A stretch of 56,956 nt of DNA from the NCBI GenBank assembly GCA_015478655.1, contig JADMIJ010000019.1, positions 1 through 56,956 of the forward strand, in the 5' to 3' direction. Position numbers and translations under genes: made by a program. Positions 16,820 to 25,129 of the stretch are shown in pieces. The first letter of the stretch is position 1. Each line of letters opens with the position of its first letter. This DNA comes from Acidimicrobiales bacterium. Its GTDB lineage: Bacteria; Actinomycetota; Acidimicrobiia; Acidimicrobiales; RAAP-2. Below the pieces are notes generated by a model. That model saw nothing but the letters and a program-made list of their open reading frames with translations, had not been told where the DNA came from and did not search any database.

Positions 16820-16896
16820 GCCACGCCTTCAACCCAGAGGACCACAGTCTGGGACATGGTCCATCGGTGGAGCGGGACGAGAGGTCGGACGGTCAT
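16816..16896 (-). CDS. Leader peptide of the SLATT operon (26 aa)
   Basis: A 26-codon ORF (MTVRPLVPLHRW, then TMSQTVVLWVEGVA). Its ATG at 16896 starts 6 nt after the TATCAT box of an 18-bp repeated promoter, so its mRNA is probably leaderless. Its stop shares ATGA with the SLATT start, which has no RBS of its own; translation of SLATT probably depends on this ORF. The product may be irrelevant and only the act of translation used for control. Confidence 0.55.
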   Translation of the reverse strand: MTVRPLVPLHRWTMSQTVVLWVEGVA

Positions 16897-16902
16897 GTTC
16901 AC

Positions 16903-16920
16903 ATGATACGAGACGGGTGT
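16903..16920 (-). promoter_or_regulatory. Repeated 18-bp promoter, SLATT operon
   Basis: On the minus strand ACACCCGTCTCGTATCAT, identical to 23186-23169 before mod. TATCAT is a good -10 box with the extended upstream part conserved; no clear -35. In both copies a start codon begins 6 nt after TATCAT, so both transcripts are probably leaderless. Confidence 0.72.
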
Positions 16921-16992
16921 CTCACCTCCCCTGACCTACAGTTTGTCCCGAGGTCGGCGACCAAACATGCCTGGGGACCTGACGAGAGAAGC

Positions 16993-18738
16993 TCAGACCA
17001 CCCCGAGCGCCTCCCGGAGCCGGGCGTCCAGTTTTTGCCGACGACCCTCATAAAATTGCAGGAATCCCGTTATGTCCTTGGGCACATCTACAAGGTCATT
17101 GTCATTCTCATATTGGGTTCGACCTGCGGGTGACGGAAAGTGAGGCCCTTCAAGCCATTCGGAGGGCAGCATTGCCTGCTTCTCGATGTTGGGACTCCCT
17201 TGGAGAAGTTGCAGATTTGGCAAGCCATCGACCTTGGATATGAACTCATCCAGTTCCTCTGCTGGGACACCGGCCTTGAGCAACTTCGTTCGAGTGAATC
17301 GAGACCTCGGGAAGATGTGATCCTCGTGGAAGGCCTTTGTTAGGTCGAGTCCCGGATACAGCGTCGCCAAAACAGGGAAGACCCGTTGGCTCCCGTACCG
17401 AAGGTCCAAGAGCTCACTGATCTCCGCCTCCTCGAATTTGAGCGACTTGCCTGCAGCGGTCATGGCTCCTTCGATCTCTGAGGCCGGGAATCCGGATGCC
17501 CCGTGGGTGCGGATTGCTTCCCTCAAGCGGCTAAGCAACGTATCGAGTCCTGATCCCCAAATACCACGTTTCATGAGTGACCGGGCTACCCACTGACGGA
17601 CCTGAAGCCGATCGGCAGCAAAGGCCGATGCCTCGACATAGCTCGTCGTTCCGCCTCGCCGGTGGAGGTAGTAAGCAATGGGGACGACAACGCTGTCCGC
17701 AGTAACCGTGCGACCCGAGTAGCCGAAGCTTGCCATCAGGTCAGCGGCTGTCAACAGCGATGAACGGATAGCCGCCCAATGCTCCTCCATCAGCGACATA
17801 TTGGAGCGGGTGAAGTTGGAGACCTTGAACCCGATATCTGGTACGTCGATGAGCACGAGACCGGACTTCAGGATCAGGTCCTTCGAGAACGTGAACGCCG
17901 CAGGACGGTCATTCAGATCGCTGACAAGCGTTCGGACCTCTTCCCGTGCGTCCCGATCCTTCCACTGATTAGTTGCCATCGAAAGCAAGAGATCAGAGTA
18001 CGAGAGCGGTGTTCCGCCACTGTTCACCCGGACAAAGATGTCGAGCACCTTGTTTGGGTCTTGCGATTCCTCAAGAAATGCATTGACGGAGTTTGTCTCA
18101 CGGACGGCCCTAAACAGCTGATACAACGCATTGAAAGGCTGGCTTCCGGATAGTTGTCGGCTCTCCAAATCGGCCATGATCGCTGGCCCTGAGTCGGCAA
18201 GCTTCAGAACGCCATTGACGAGAAACCACCTCTCAGGTTCTTCGTCAGATACCTGAGCCTCCGCATCGGTGAGGAATTTGAAGTCGTACACCATGCCTGG
18301 CTCATCCGCATCCTGAACCCCGAGTAAGTTGAGGTAGAGCCGCTTCTTCGGAAACGCATCTGGATTGGTCCACCACTTCCGTGGCTGTCGCTCAGCATGG
18401 CTTCCGTACAGTCCAATGTTGAGAGCAGTCAATCGTTGTTGACCATCGAGGATCGCCGTAGCTCCTTGACCTGACGGAATTTGTTTGGTCGGCGCGTAGG
18501 GATGGCTCTTCTCGTGGTAATTGGTGATGAAGTCGTAGAACGTGAACTCAGCCGCCTGTTCAGGTTCGACCTTCCAGAAGAGAAATGCTCCAATGGGGTA
18601 CCCACGCATCAGACTGTCGAAGAGCGTGGTGATCTGGTCGGTGTTCCAGACAAATTCACGCTGGATTGCTGGCAGGACGTACTCACTGTTGTGCACGCCC
18701 TGAAGAACCTTGGCGACTGGAACGGCAGGCTGGAACAT
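16993..18738 (-). CDS. GmrSD-like DUF262/HNH nuclease
   Basis: A 581-aa protein with an N-terminal DUF262 domain (VLPAIQREFVWNTDQIT near residue 22; GQGATAILDGQQRLTAL near 90-105). DUF262 is the ParB/sulfiredoxin-like NTP-using domain of GmrS. The C-terminal part has a His-Me finger nuclease like GmrD (EDHIFPRSRF near 478, then GLPNLQLLQGSPN). The family cuts modified phage DNA (type IV restriction) and also occurs as stand-alone defence genes. ATG 18738 has GAAGGA about 7 nt upstream. It is the third gene of the mod-res operon, 54 bp downstream of res. Confidence 0.85.
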   Translation of the reverse strand: MFQPAVPVAKVLQGVHNSEYVLPAIQREFVWNTDQITTLFDSLMRGYPIGAFLFWKVEPEQAAEFTFYDFITNYHEKSHPYAPTKQIPSGQGATAILDGQQRLTALNIGLYGSHAERQPRKWWTNPDAFPKKRLYLNLLGVQDADEPGMVYDFKFLTDAEAQVSDEEPERWFLVNGVLKLADSGPAIMADLESRQLSGSQPFNALYQLFRAVRETNSVNAFLEESQDPNKVLDIFVRVNSGGTPLSYSDLLLSMATNQWKDRDAREEVRTLVSDLNDRPAAFTFSKDLILKSGLVLIDVPDIGFKVSNFTRSNMSLMEEHWAAIRSSLLTAADLMASFGYSGRTVTADSVVVPIAYYLHRRGGTTSYVEASAFAADRLQVRQWVARSLMKRGIWGSGLDTLLSRLREAIRTHGASGFPASEIEGAMTAAGKSLKFEEAEISELLDLRYGSQRVFPVLATLYPGLDLTKAFHEDHIFPRSRFTRTKLLKAGVPAEELDEFISKVDGLPNLQLLQGSPNIEKQAMLPSEWLEGPHFPSPAGRTQYENDNDLVDVPKDITGFLQFYEGRRQKLDARLREALGVV

Positions 18739-18792
18739 GCGGAATCCTTCAATCTCTTGGTCGTGATTACGAACGAGCTGCGATGGTCGCCT

Positions 18793-21123
18793 TTAGCCCC
18801 GTCGTGCTGTCAAGACTGCGGCGAGCAGCTTTTCGAGGTCATCGAAGTGCTTCACTGTCCGGCCCGACCCCGCCTTGATTCCCCACAGGGTGTAGCCGTC
18901 GTTCGTCTCTTGGGTCGTGTCGGTCTTCCACTTTCCTGCAGAGACGAGCTTCACGAATAGGCGCTCGGTTGTCTTCCGTGGGGCCTCGATCCAGAGGAGC
19001 TTCCGTGTCGCTGCCTCTGCGAGCAGGTGACCACCCTTAGTGTCGATCACGAACACATCCTTGCCCGACCAAACGATAAAGTCGGGATAGAAGAATGCAG
19101 TCGGACCCATCGTGGCAAGAGGGATGCGGTAGCCAGTCCGTGACGGATTCCGTCCCCAAGGCGCGCCTTGCTTATCGAGTTCGTGGGCGAAAGCGAGCTC
19201 CAAGGTGTTGAGTCCGTCGTAGCCCTCGTGGATCGCGTTCTTGAACGTAACGAAACTATCTGGGCGTGCAAGTTGCGGCCCCACAACGTAGGGGTCCCGG
19301 GGCTTCTGGATGATCTCGACTTGGTCGAGGAAGGTATCGACGACCTTTTCGGCCACGGTCACGACATGTGCCTCTGCATTGCTACCGAGCCCTATTTCTG
19401 CATCGAACTTGGCATCTGAGGTTGGAGCGACTCCGAGAGCCCCGGGATGGCGCTTCCGTACCTCCCGCTGAAATATCCAGCGGGCAAGTACCCGGCTGGA
19501 TTGCTCGAAGCTCTCCCACTTCACCTCGTCAGATGACGGTCCGCCGATGAAACGCTGCACGATGGCCCGGCTTCCCGTCCCCCTTGTGTTCGTTCCTTCA
19601 TAGTCGTGCAGATAGTCCGTCATGTGCTTGATGAGGTCCGCCACCGGAGCGACGGCATCGCTCGTGTCGAGAGCAGTCCCCGGCACTGTCATCTCCTTCT
19701 TCGGCTGGTACTCGATAGGAGGAGGTTTGCCAGGTGGAGTGACGACGACCCGTAGTTCCGGAGCCTCGCTTGCGAGCTTGTGGCTCACAGCGTTCAGGAT
19801 GTCTGAGAAGACCTGGTTCCGGTCGAGCCGGATGTAGAAATGAGCCGAGTTCAGCCGGTCGGCAGCGTAGTGATGGGCACCCGGTTGACGGAGCAACCGG
19901 CCAATGACCTGCTCCACTTGAACACGAGACTCCATGCTCTTGTCGATGTAGGCGAAGTAGCAGAGTGGATCATCCCAACCTTCCTGCAGGGAGAGATTGA
20001 AGATGACGTGTCGGAAGGGACCAGCCGAGAAGGCGTCGTAGTCGCCGTCCCCACCCTTGAAGAGGTGGAAGCCGTCAGGCGCCGGAAAATCCCTGTCCAT
20101 CTTGAGGGAGCAGTACACGGCGATCTCATCAGGATCGACCCCATGGACTTCAACGAGCTGCCGCCAGATGAGGATGGGCGGCGCCTGGCGAGAGCTAAAC
20201 GGACGTTTCGGATCGTCCCGTTCGTTGGCATTTCCGGCGACGATGTTCGTGTTGCAGACATAGATGGCTTTCGGCTTACCCTCTAGCCCGTAGGATTTCG
20301 CATCCTGCTGGGCTTCAGTGAAGTCGGCAATGAGGGTAGCGACTGTCTCCTCCATCGGGGACTGGTATCCCGCCAGCATGATCGTGCTCTTGACCAAGCC
20401 GGAGTCAGCAACTGCCTTTGCGTCCACGGCAGTGATCAGGGAGCTGTCATCCCAGCCGTTCGCCCGGAGTGCATCAATTTCGCGGGCAAGCCGTTCTGGG
20501 AGACGCATCGTGGCACTCGCCAGCAGGAATGCAGTTGGCTCCAATTCCATGAGGAGATCGGTCTGCTGGTCGGAGAGGTTCTGTGCCTCGTCGTAGACCA
20601 CGATGAGCGGACGCCGGAGGTTGTCTCGGGTTAGCCGCTCCTTGAGCGAATCCCATGTCGATTGGTCTGCAGTATCAATGTCACAGCGGTAGATAACGAG
20701 CGATCCGTTCTCCTTGTCCCGCTGGTTGAACGTACCAACTGTGGCGAAGTAGACGATCGGCTTCGTGAGGTCTGCAACCTGTTCCGGGTCGTACTCGGGA
20801 AGTGGCAGAACTTCTGCACTCCCAAGAAGATGGTGGTACTTCCCACCAGGGAGCAGGTTGGCAAGCGTCTGTTCGACAACGACCCGTCCCTTGGAGAGCC
20901 AGAGGACGATGGGTGGGACTGGAAGGGCAGCCGAGACCGAGGAGACAACATCGGCAAGGATGACCGTCTTTCCGGAGGCAGTGATTGATGCGAGTGCCTG
21001 GAAGAACGGGACGGACCGAGGATTTTGCTGCGTCCCCGTGATGACCGGATTGGAGATGTACGTAGTGAACCGATCCGAAATGGTGGCGGCAGCTTGCTGT
21101 TGAAACTCATACAGCTCGATCAC
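18793..21123 (-). CDS. res: Type III restriction enzyme, Res subunit
   Basis: A 776-aa SF2 helicase-nuclease. A Walker A-like ASITASGKTVILAD lies near residue 48, the DEAH-type box is VVYDEAQN near 175 and motif III is LLASATMRLP. A C-terminal PD-(D/E)XK nuclease shows YPDFIVW followed by VFVIDTKGG near 710. Res needs Mod to form an ATP-dependent complex that cuts between two unmethylated sites. The GTG start at 21123 shares GTGA with the mod stop, so the two are co-translated. The length is somewhat below the about 900-1000 aa of classical EcoP1-type Res. Confidence 0.88.
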   Translation of the reverse strand: MIELYEFQQQAAATISDRFTTYISNPVITGTQQNPRSVPFFQALASITASGKTVILADVVSSVSAALPVPPIVLWLSKGRVVVEQTLANLLPGGKYHHLLGSAEVLPLPEYDPEQVADLTKPIVYFATVGTFNQRDKENGSLVIYRCDIDTADQSTWDSLKERLTRDNLRRPLIVVYDEAQNLSDQQTDLLMELEPTAFLLASATMRLPERLAREIDALRANGWDDSSLITAVDAKAVADSGLVKSTIMLAGYQSPMEETVATLIADFTEAQQDAKSYGLEGKPKAIYVCNTNIVAGNANERDDPKRPFSSRQAPPILIWRQLVEVHGVDPDEIAVYCSLKMDRDFPAPDGFHLFKGGDGDYDAFSAGPFRHVIFNLSLQEGWDDPLCYFAYIDKSMESRVQVEQVIGRLLRQPGAHHYAADRLNSAHFYIRLDRNQVFSDILNAVSHKLASEAPELRVVVTPPGKPPPIEYQPKKEMTVPGTALDTSDAVAPVADLIKHMTDYLHDYEGTNTRGTGSRAIVQRFIGGPSSDEVKWESFEQSSRVLARWIFQREVRKRHPGALGVAPTSDAKFDAEIGLGSNAEAHVVTVAEKVVDTFLDQVEIIQKPRDPYVVGPQLARPDSFVTFKNAIHEGYDGLNTLELAFAHELDKQGAPWGRNPSRTGYRIPLATMGPTAFFYPDFIVWSGKDVFVIDTKGGHLLAEAATRKLLWIEAPRKTTERLFVKLVSAGKWKTDTTQETNDGYTLWGIKAGSGRTVKHFDDLEKLLAAVLTARRG

Positions 21124-23162
21124 GTTGGCTCCGCAAACGGCTCACTTGCCATGTCGAGTCCGAAATCCGCCAGGATGCGATCCGGAATTTGGTAGAACCG
21201 GACATTCTCAGTTTGGTACAAGTAGAGCCGAGCGTATACATGATAGTTGGGCTTGAGTCCTGCAGCCTCTGCCTCAGTCGCACATTCCTCGTACACGGCT
21301 GAGTCGAAATCGGTGTTCTTGTCTGGCCCACCCCAGATCAGGAAGAACCCCTCGTTGTCCGAGTTCTTCGCTACGAGGTGCTTCCAGTCCCGACCGTTCA
21401 CACGAATGAGGTTCGAGCCTCGCTTGCGGTTCGCATCGAAGTGCGAAGCGATCACAGTGTCCACCATCTCGTCCCGCTCCATCTGGAGGAGCGCTTGTGC
21501 ATCGACTCGCTTGTCGAGGCGCAAGAACGAGAAGCCACCGGCAAGAGGTTCATGCTTCCCAGTGGCCCAGTCGCCACTTACGACTCGCTTCAAGCGATTA
21601 GCAGTCAGTGACGACGCATACGGGTCTCCCTTCTCGGGACGACCCTGCTCGACGAGGATGAAGCGCCGGGCGCTTCCGGATTTCTCGTTGAGCGACATGG
21701 CAGCGTGACCGGTGGTACCGGACCCGGCAAACGGGTCCATGACGAGTCCGTCAGGTGGACACCACAGCTGAATAATCTTCTCGAACAGCTTCAAGGGCTT
21801 GACCGTGTCGAACCCATGACCACGACCGACAACCGCCGACAACTCTGTCTGCCCCGACTGACTGTGCCCTGACTGCTCGTGCTCCCATGAGGTCGATCCG
21901 AGCTCGATCGGATCAATATCTTCGTCCGCCCAGTACGTGGTTGCGACGACTCCCTTGCGGACTTCCTCCAGGTAGTTCTTGAATCGAAGCTGGCCCAAGC
22001 CAATCTCACGCCCACCCTTACCGCCCTGTCGGAAGTACAGCTCCGGCCAGTCCCCCTGTTCCCACCGAGCCAGAGCCTTGGTTCGTGCGGCCTTGACCTT
22101 GGGGTCACTCAGCGGGTTATCCAGCTCTTTCGGGTTCTTCGCACCCTTGATGAGCAGAGCTGGACCGGTCGTGTCGCCAATGTCTCTGTCTTCGTATCGA
22201 AGCCCCCATCCCTGAAGCCCCGACTTCATCTTGGCCCGCTCCCGCACCCAGCAGCGTCCATTGGGCGGATAGACAAGCTGTCCCGTGTAAGGATTCTGAA
22301 TCCCGTAGAGCATTCCCTGATGGGTCGGGCCACTCGGCGCAGTCGAGTCGGCGGGGGACCACACTCCCTTGGGATCGTTGTCAGGGTTGCGATATGCCGA
22401 CTGCGCCTGTTCCGACCGCTCCGTGAGACCAGTCTTCGCCTTGTCGGTGTCTCGTGCATATACGAGGACGTACTCGGTAGCAGTGGAGATGTGCTTGTTG
22501 TCGTTCCGGGGTGCATAACTCTTCTGCCAGTTGATGATGGCAAGACGGTTCCGCTCCAAGAACAGCTCATCAAGCATCTGTCCCATGTGGAACAGTTCGC
22601 GGTGGTCGATGCAGATTGCGAGCACGCCACCAGGCTTGAGCATCGAGCGCATCATCTGGAGTCGGGGCCACATGAAGCGCATCCATTTTGTGTGGCGGGC
22701 ACCATCCTCTGAGCTGACGAGTTCCCCCATCCCCGTATCGTTGGGGTCCTCTTCCCATTTGTCGTTGTAACGAAAATCATTGCCCGTGTTGTACGGGGGG
22801 TCCGTCAGGATCAGGTCCACTTGGCCCCTCTCCCGGAAGAGGGTCGCCATCGCCTGCAGGTTGTCCCCTTCGATGAGGAGGTTGGCTGCCTGTGCCTCCG
22901 CAGACCCTGCGCTGAGCGGCTTACTTCGCCGGATGACCCGGGGTCGGACCTTCCGGGCTATCCGAGTGGCATTGGCCTTCCCCGCAAACGTGATCGTGAT
23001 GCCCCCGCCGATGGCCTGTTCCACGAGAGAAATCAGCTCGTCGTGCGAGAGCCCCTCCAGGGCCGACAGATCGACCCCTCCGCCAGCGACAGTCTCAGGT
23101 GGCATTGCAGCCCTGGTGGGCTTGGCTCCCGTGGCTCGGGCTGTTGTCGGTCGTTTCGGCAC
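21120..23162 (-). CDS. mod: Type III DNA adenine methyltransferase, Mod subunit
   Basis: A 680-aa beta-class N6-adenine methyltransferase. Motif IV DPPYNTGNDF (near residue 125) precedes motif I FAGSGTTGHAA (near 487), the order of the beta class and of type III Mod. The central region would be the target recognition domain and sets the specificity, which cannot be read here. GTG 23162 begins 6 nt after TATCAT in the shared 18-bp promoter, so it is probably translated from a leaderless mRNA; the frame is open 13 codons further upstream. Stop overlaps the Res start. Confidence 0.9.
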   Translation of the reverse strand: MPKRPTTARATGAKPTRAAMPPETVAGGGVDLSALEGLSHDELISLVEQAIGGGITITFAGKANATRIARKVRPRVIRRSKPLSAGSAEAQAANLLIEGDNLQAMATLFRERGQVDLILTDPPYNTGNDFRYNDKWEEDPNDTGMGELVSSEDGARHTKWMRFMWPRLQMMRSMLKPGGVLAICIDHRELFHMGQMLDELFLERNRLAIINWQKSYAPRNDNKHISTATEYVLVYARDTDKAKTGLTERSEQAQSAYRNPDNDPKGVWSPADSTAPSGPTHQGMLYGIQNPYTGQLVYPPNGRCWVRERAKMKSGLQGWGLRYEDRDIGDTTGPALLIKGAKNPKELDNPLSDPKVKAARTKALARWEQGDWPELYFRQGGKGGREIGLGQLRFKNYLEEVRKGVVATTYWADEDIDPIELGSTSWEHEQSGHSQSGQTELSAVVGRGHGFDTVKPLKLFEKIIQLWCPPDGLVMDPFAGSGTTGHAAMSLNEKSGSARRFILVEQGRPEKGDPYASSLTANRLKRVVSGDWATGKHEPLAGGFSFLRLDKRVDAQALLQMERDEMVDTVIASHFDANRKRGSNLIRVNGRDWKHLVAKNSDNEGFFLIWGGPDKNTDFDSAVYEECATEAEAAGLKPNYHVYARLYLYQTENVRFYQIPDRILADFGLDMASEPFAEPT

Positions 23163-23168
23163 ATCGTG

Positions 23169-23186
23169 ATGATACGAGACGGGTGT
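23169..23186 (-). promoter_or_regulatory. Repeated 18-bp promoter, mod-res-gmrSD operon
   Basis: Identical to the SLATT operon promoter at 16903-16920, with TATCAT ending 6 nt before the mod GTG. The sequence upstream differs between the copies, so only these 18 bp are under shared constraint. Confidence 0.72.
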
Positions 23187-23340
23187 GTCCGGCACCGCCA
23201 AGCGCCCAGGTCGAGGGGTTTACGACCCCTCCGAGGAGTGCCGACTGGAGGCCCTCACACCCGACAACTGCCAGGTTGATCGAACCGAGCGAACCCGTGC
23301 TGGGTCACGCTGCAGGCGTCGGTGGTGAGCTGAATTGTCC

Positions 23341-23614
23341 CGTCGTCCGGACGACGTCGAGTCGTCCGGACGACGCACTGGCGCATTCGGGGGTCTGCTG
23401 GGGTTTCTCATCCTGTCGCCACCCCTTCCGGCGTCAATGGCACGTTGCGAGGCGCCGGCACAGGTGGTGACCCTCCGGGTCGGCTCCTTCGTCGCCTCAC
23501 CATCCGGCCTTCGCTTCTCACTCTCGCTGCTCTCGACCATGACCCCGGTGGGGTCCCCGGCGACCTCCCGTTCGGTACCCAGCGGCAATCGCTGCTCAAC
23601 CGAAGGAGGCCGAC
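23341..23614 (+). promoter_or_regulatory. Leader repeat copy 1 (ardC)
   Basis: A leader of about 274 bp with no gene. It opens with a perfect 15-bp hairpin, arms 23341-23355 and 23361-23375, loop GTCGA; each arm contains the palindrome GTCGTCCGGACGAC. A second hairpin GACCCC-GGT-GGGGTC lies at 23541-23555, and CGAAGGAGG is the RBS. Most of its length aligns with copy 2 before the acidic gene, and the block 23451-23532 also with copy 3 before ssb. The 170 bp between mod and this hairpin hold only the mod promoter region. Confidence 0.75.
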
Positions 23615-24481
23615 ATGGCTACTGCAACTGCTCGACGTTCACCGAAGCTCACGCCGGAGATGGCGCACGATCAACTCGTTGCCGGTGTCGAGGCACTCAC
23701 GACCTCGGACCAGTGGCTCGCCTACCTGGCTGTGGCGGCCAAGTTCACCCGCTACAGCGCCAACAACACCTTCCTCATCATGGTGCAGCGGCCGAACGCC
23801 ACCCGGGTGGCCGGGTTCCACACGTGGAAGTCGCTCGGTCGGAGCGTGAAGAAGGGGGCCAAGGGCATCGCCATCCTCTGTCCCTCCGTCCGACGGACCA
23901 CCGTCGAGGACGCGGACAGCGGCGAGACGAGCACCCACTCCCGGGTGGCCGGTTTCCGGGTCGGCTACGTGTTCGATGTGGCCGATACCGAGGGTGAGGA
24001 TCTGCCCGACGACGGTCTGAACGTTGTACACCCTGTCGGTGTAGCTCCGGAGGGCATGTGGGACACTCTGGTCCAACGGGTCGAAGAGGCCGGTTTCACG
24101 GTCCGGTTCGGCCCGGACCACGACGAGTCGCTCGGTTCCGCATGGGGCCGCACCTACTACGGGGACCGGACCGTGACGGTCAAGAGCACGGCCGATCCTG
24201 CCGGAGCGTGCAAGACGCTCGCCCACGAGCTCGCCCACGTGCTGTTGCACAAGCACCGTCTCTACGAGCACCGGGGCACGGTCGAAGTGGAGGCCGAGTC
24301 CGTCGCCTACATCGTCTCTGCCGCCTGGGGGCTCGACACCTCGAGCTACTCCACCGGGTACCTGACCGCATGGAGCGGGGGCGACGTGGCCGCCGTCACC
24401 GCTACCGCCACCAAGGTGCTGGCCTGCGCCCGGACGATTCTCGAGTCCACCGAGTTGGGAGAGGAGGTGGTCCCGGCATGA
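23615..24481 (+). CDS. ardC: ArdC-like antirestriction protein
   Basis: A 288-aa protein. The N-terminal domain (about residues 10-120; FTRYSANNTFLIMVQRP, VAGFHTWKSLGRSVKKGAKG) is the ssDNA-binding domain of ArdC-type antirestriction proteins. The C-terminal half has the zinc peptidase motif HELAHVLLH near 207, with a downstream Glu in EVEAESVAY. ArdC proteins shield incoming single-stranded DNA from restriction during conjugation. GAAGGAGG lies 6 nt before the ATG. Expression probably comes from the repeated leader upstream. Its presence next to an own type III RM system is typical of a leading region. Confidence 0.87.
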   Translation: MATATARRSPKLTPEMAHDQLVAGVEALTTSDQWLAYLAVAAKFTRYSANNTFLIMVQRPNATRVAGFHTWKSLGRSVKKGAKGIAILCPSVRRTTVEDADSGETSTHSRVAGFRVGYVFDVADTEGEDLPDDGLNVVHPVGVAPEGMWDTLVQRVEEAGFTVRFGPDHDESLGSAWGRTYYGDRTVTVKSTADPAGACKTLAHELAHVLLHKHRLYEHRGTVEVEAESVAYIVSAAWGLDTSSYSTGYLTAWSGGDVAAVTATATKVLACARTILESTELGEEVVPA

Positions 24482-24510
24482 CCGGGCCCACCGGCTTCGC
24501 CGCAAAGCCC

Positions 24511-24786
24511 CACCGTCCGGACGACGTTGAGTCGTCCGGACGGTGCTCTGGCGCCTTCGGGGGTCTGCTGGGGGTTTTCAGTCTGTCGCCACCCCTATCG
24601 GCGTCAAGGGTCACTGCGGGACGCCGGCACGGAAGGTGACCCGTTGGGTCGGCTCGTCCCTCGCCTCACCATCCGGCCTTCGTATCCTCGTTCGCCCTTC
24701 GGGCGCCCCGTGACCCCGGCGGGGTCCCCGGCGACCTCCTGTTCGGTACCCAGCGGCAACCGCCGCTCCACGAAAAGGAGGCCGAC
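24511..24786 (+). promoter_or_regulatory. Leader repeat copy 2 (acidic protein)
   Basis: A 276-bp leader homologous to copy 1. Its hairpin has perfect 15-bp arms at 24511-24525 and 24531-24545, loop GTTGA. Against copy 1 the outer three pairs are changed on both sides (CGT/ACG to CAC/GTG), which keeps the pairing. GACCCC-GGC-GGGGTC and AAAAGGAGG follow as in copy 1. No gene lies inside. Confidence 0.75.
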
Positions 24787-24948
24787 ATGGCCGATTCACT
24801 CACTTCCGCTGACTGTCCGTTCGACGAGCCGTGCACCATGACCGGTACCGACGCACTCGACTGGGACGCCGGGCTCTTCGACCAGGTCGGCGAATACGAC
24901 GCCTTCGGTCCTTTCTCGGATCCGGACGCCTACCCCGGGCCCGACTGA
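24787..24948 (+). CDS. Very acidic 53-aa protein, possible DNA mimic
   Basis: A short ORF with AAAAGGAGG about 6 nt before its ATG and consistent codon use. The protein has 11 Asp and 2 Glu in 53 residues and no Lys, Arg or His, for a net charge of about -13; Phe, Tyr, Trp and Pro are spread between the acids. No family recognised. Its leader is a near copy of the one before ardC, and the same block stands before ssb. By charge, size and neighbourhood it may be a DNA-mimic inhibitor of restriction or another defence protein, as ArdA and Ocr are. That function is inference. Confidence 0.7.
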   Translation: MADSLTSADCPFDEPCTMTGTDALDWDAGLFDQVGEYDAFGPFSDPDAYPGPD

Positions 24949-25129
24949 GGAGCCGGGCTTGGTCCGCCCGACCAACGGATCGAATGGTTGCGAACCCCCG
25001 TGACGACCGCGAAACGGGGCCCGGCATGCGGCTCATCCGGAGCAAGATCAACTCTAGAATCTAGGTGACAGCAAGCACTGGGTCCCGTCCGGAGCTGGCC
25101 ACTCGGTCGGACGGCTCAGTCTCGAATCG

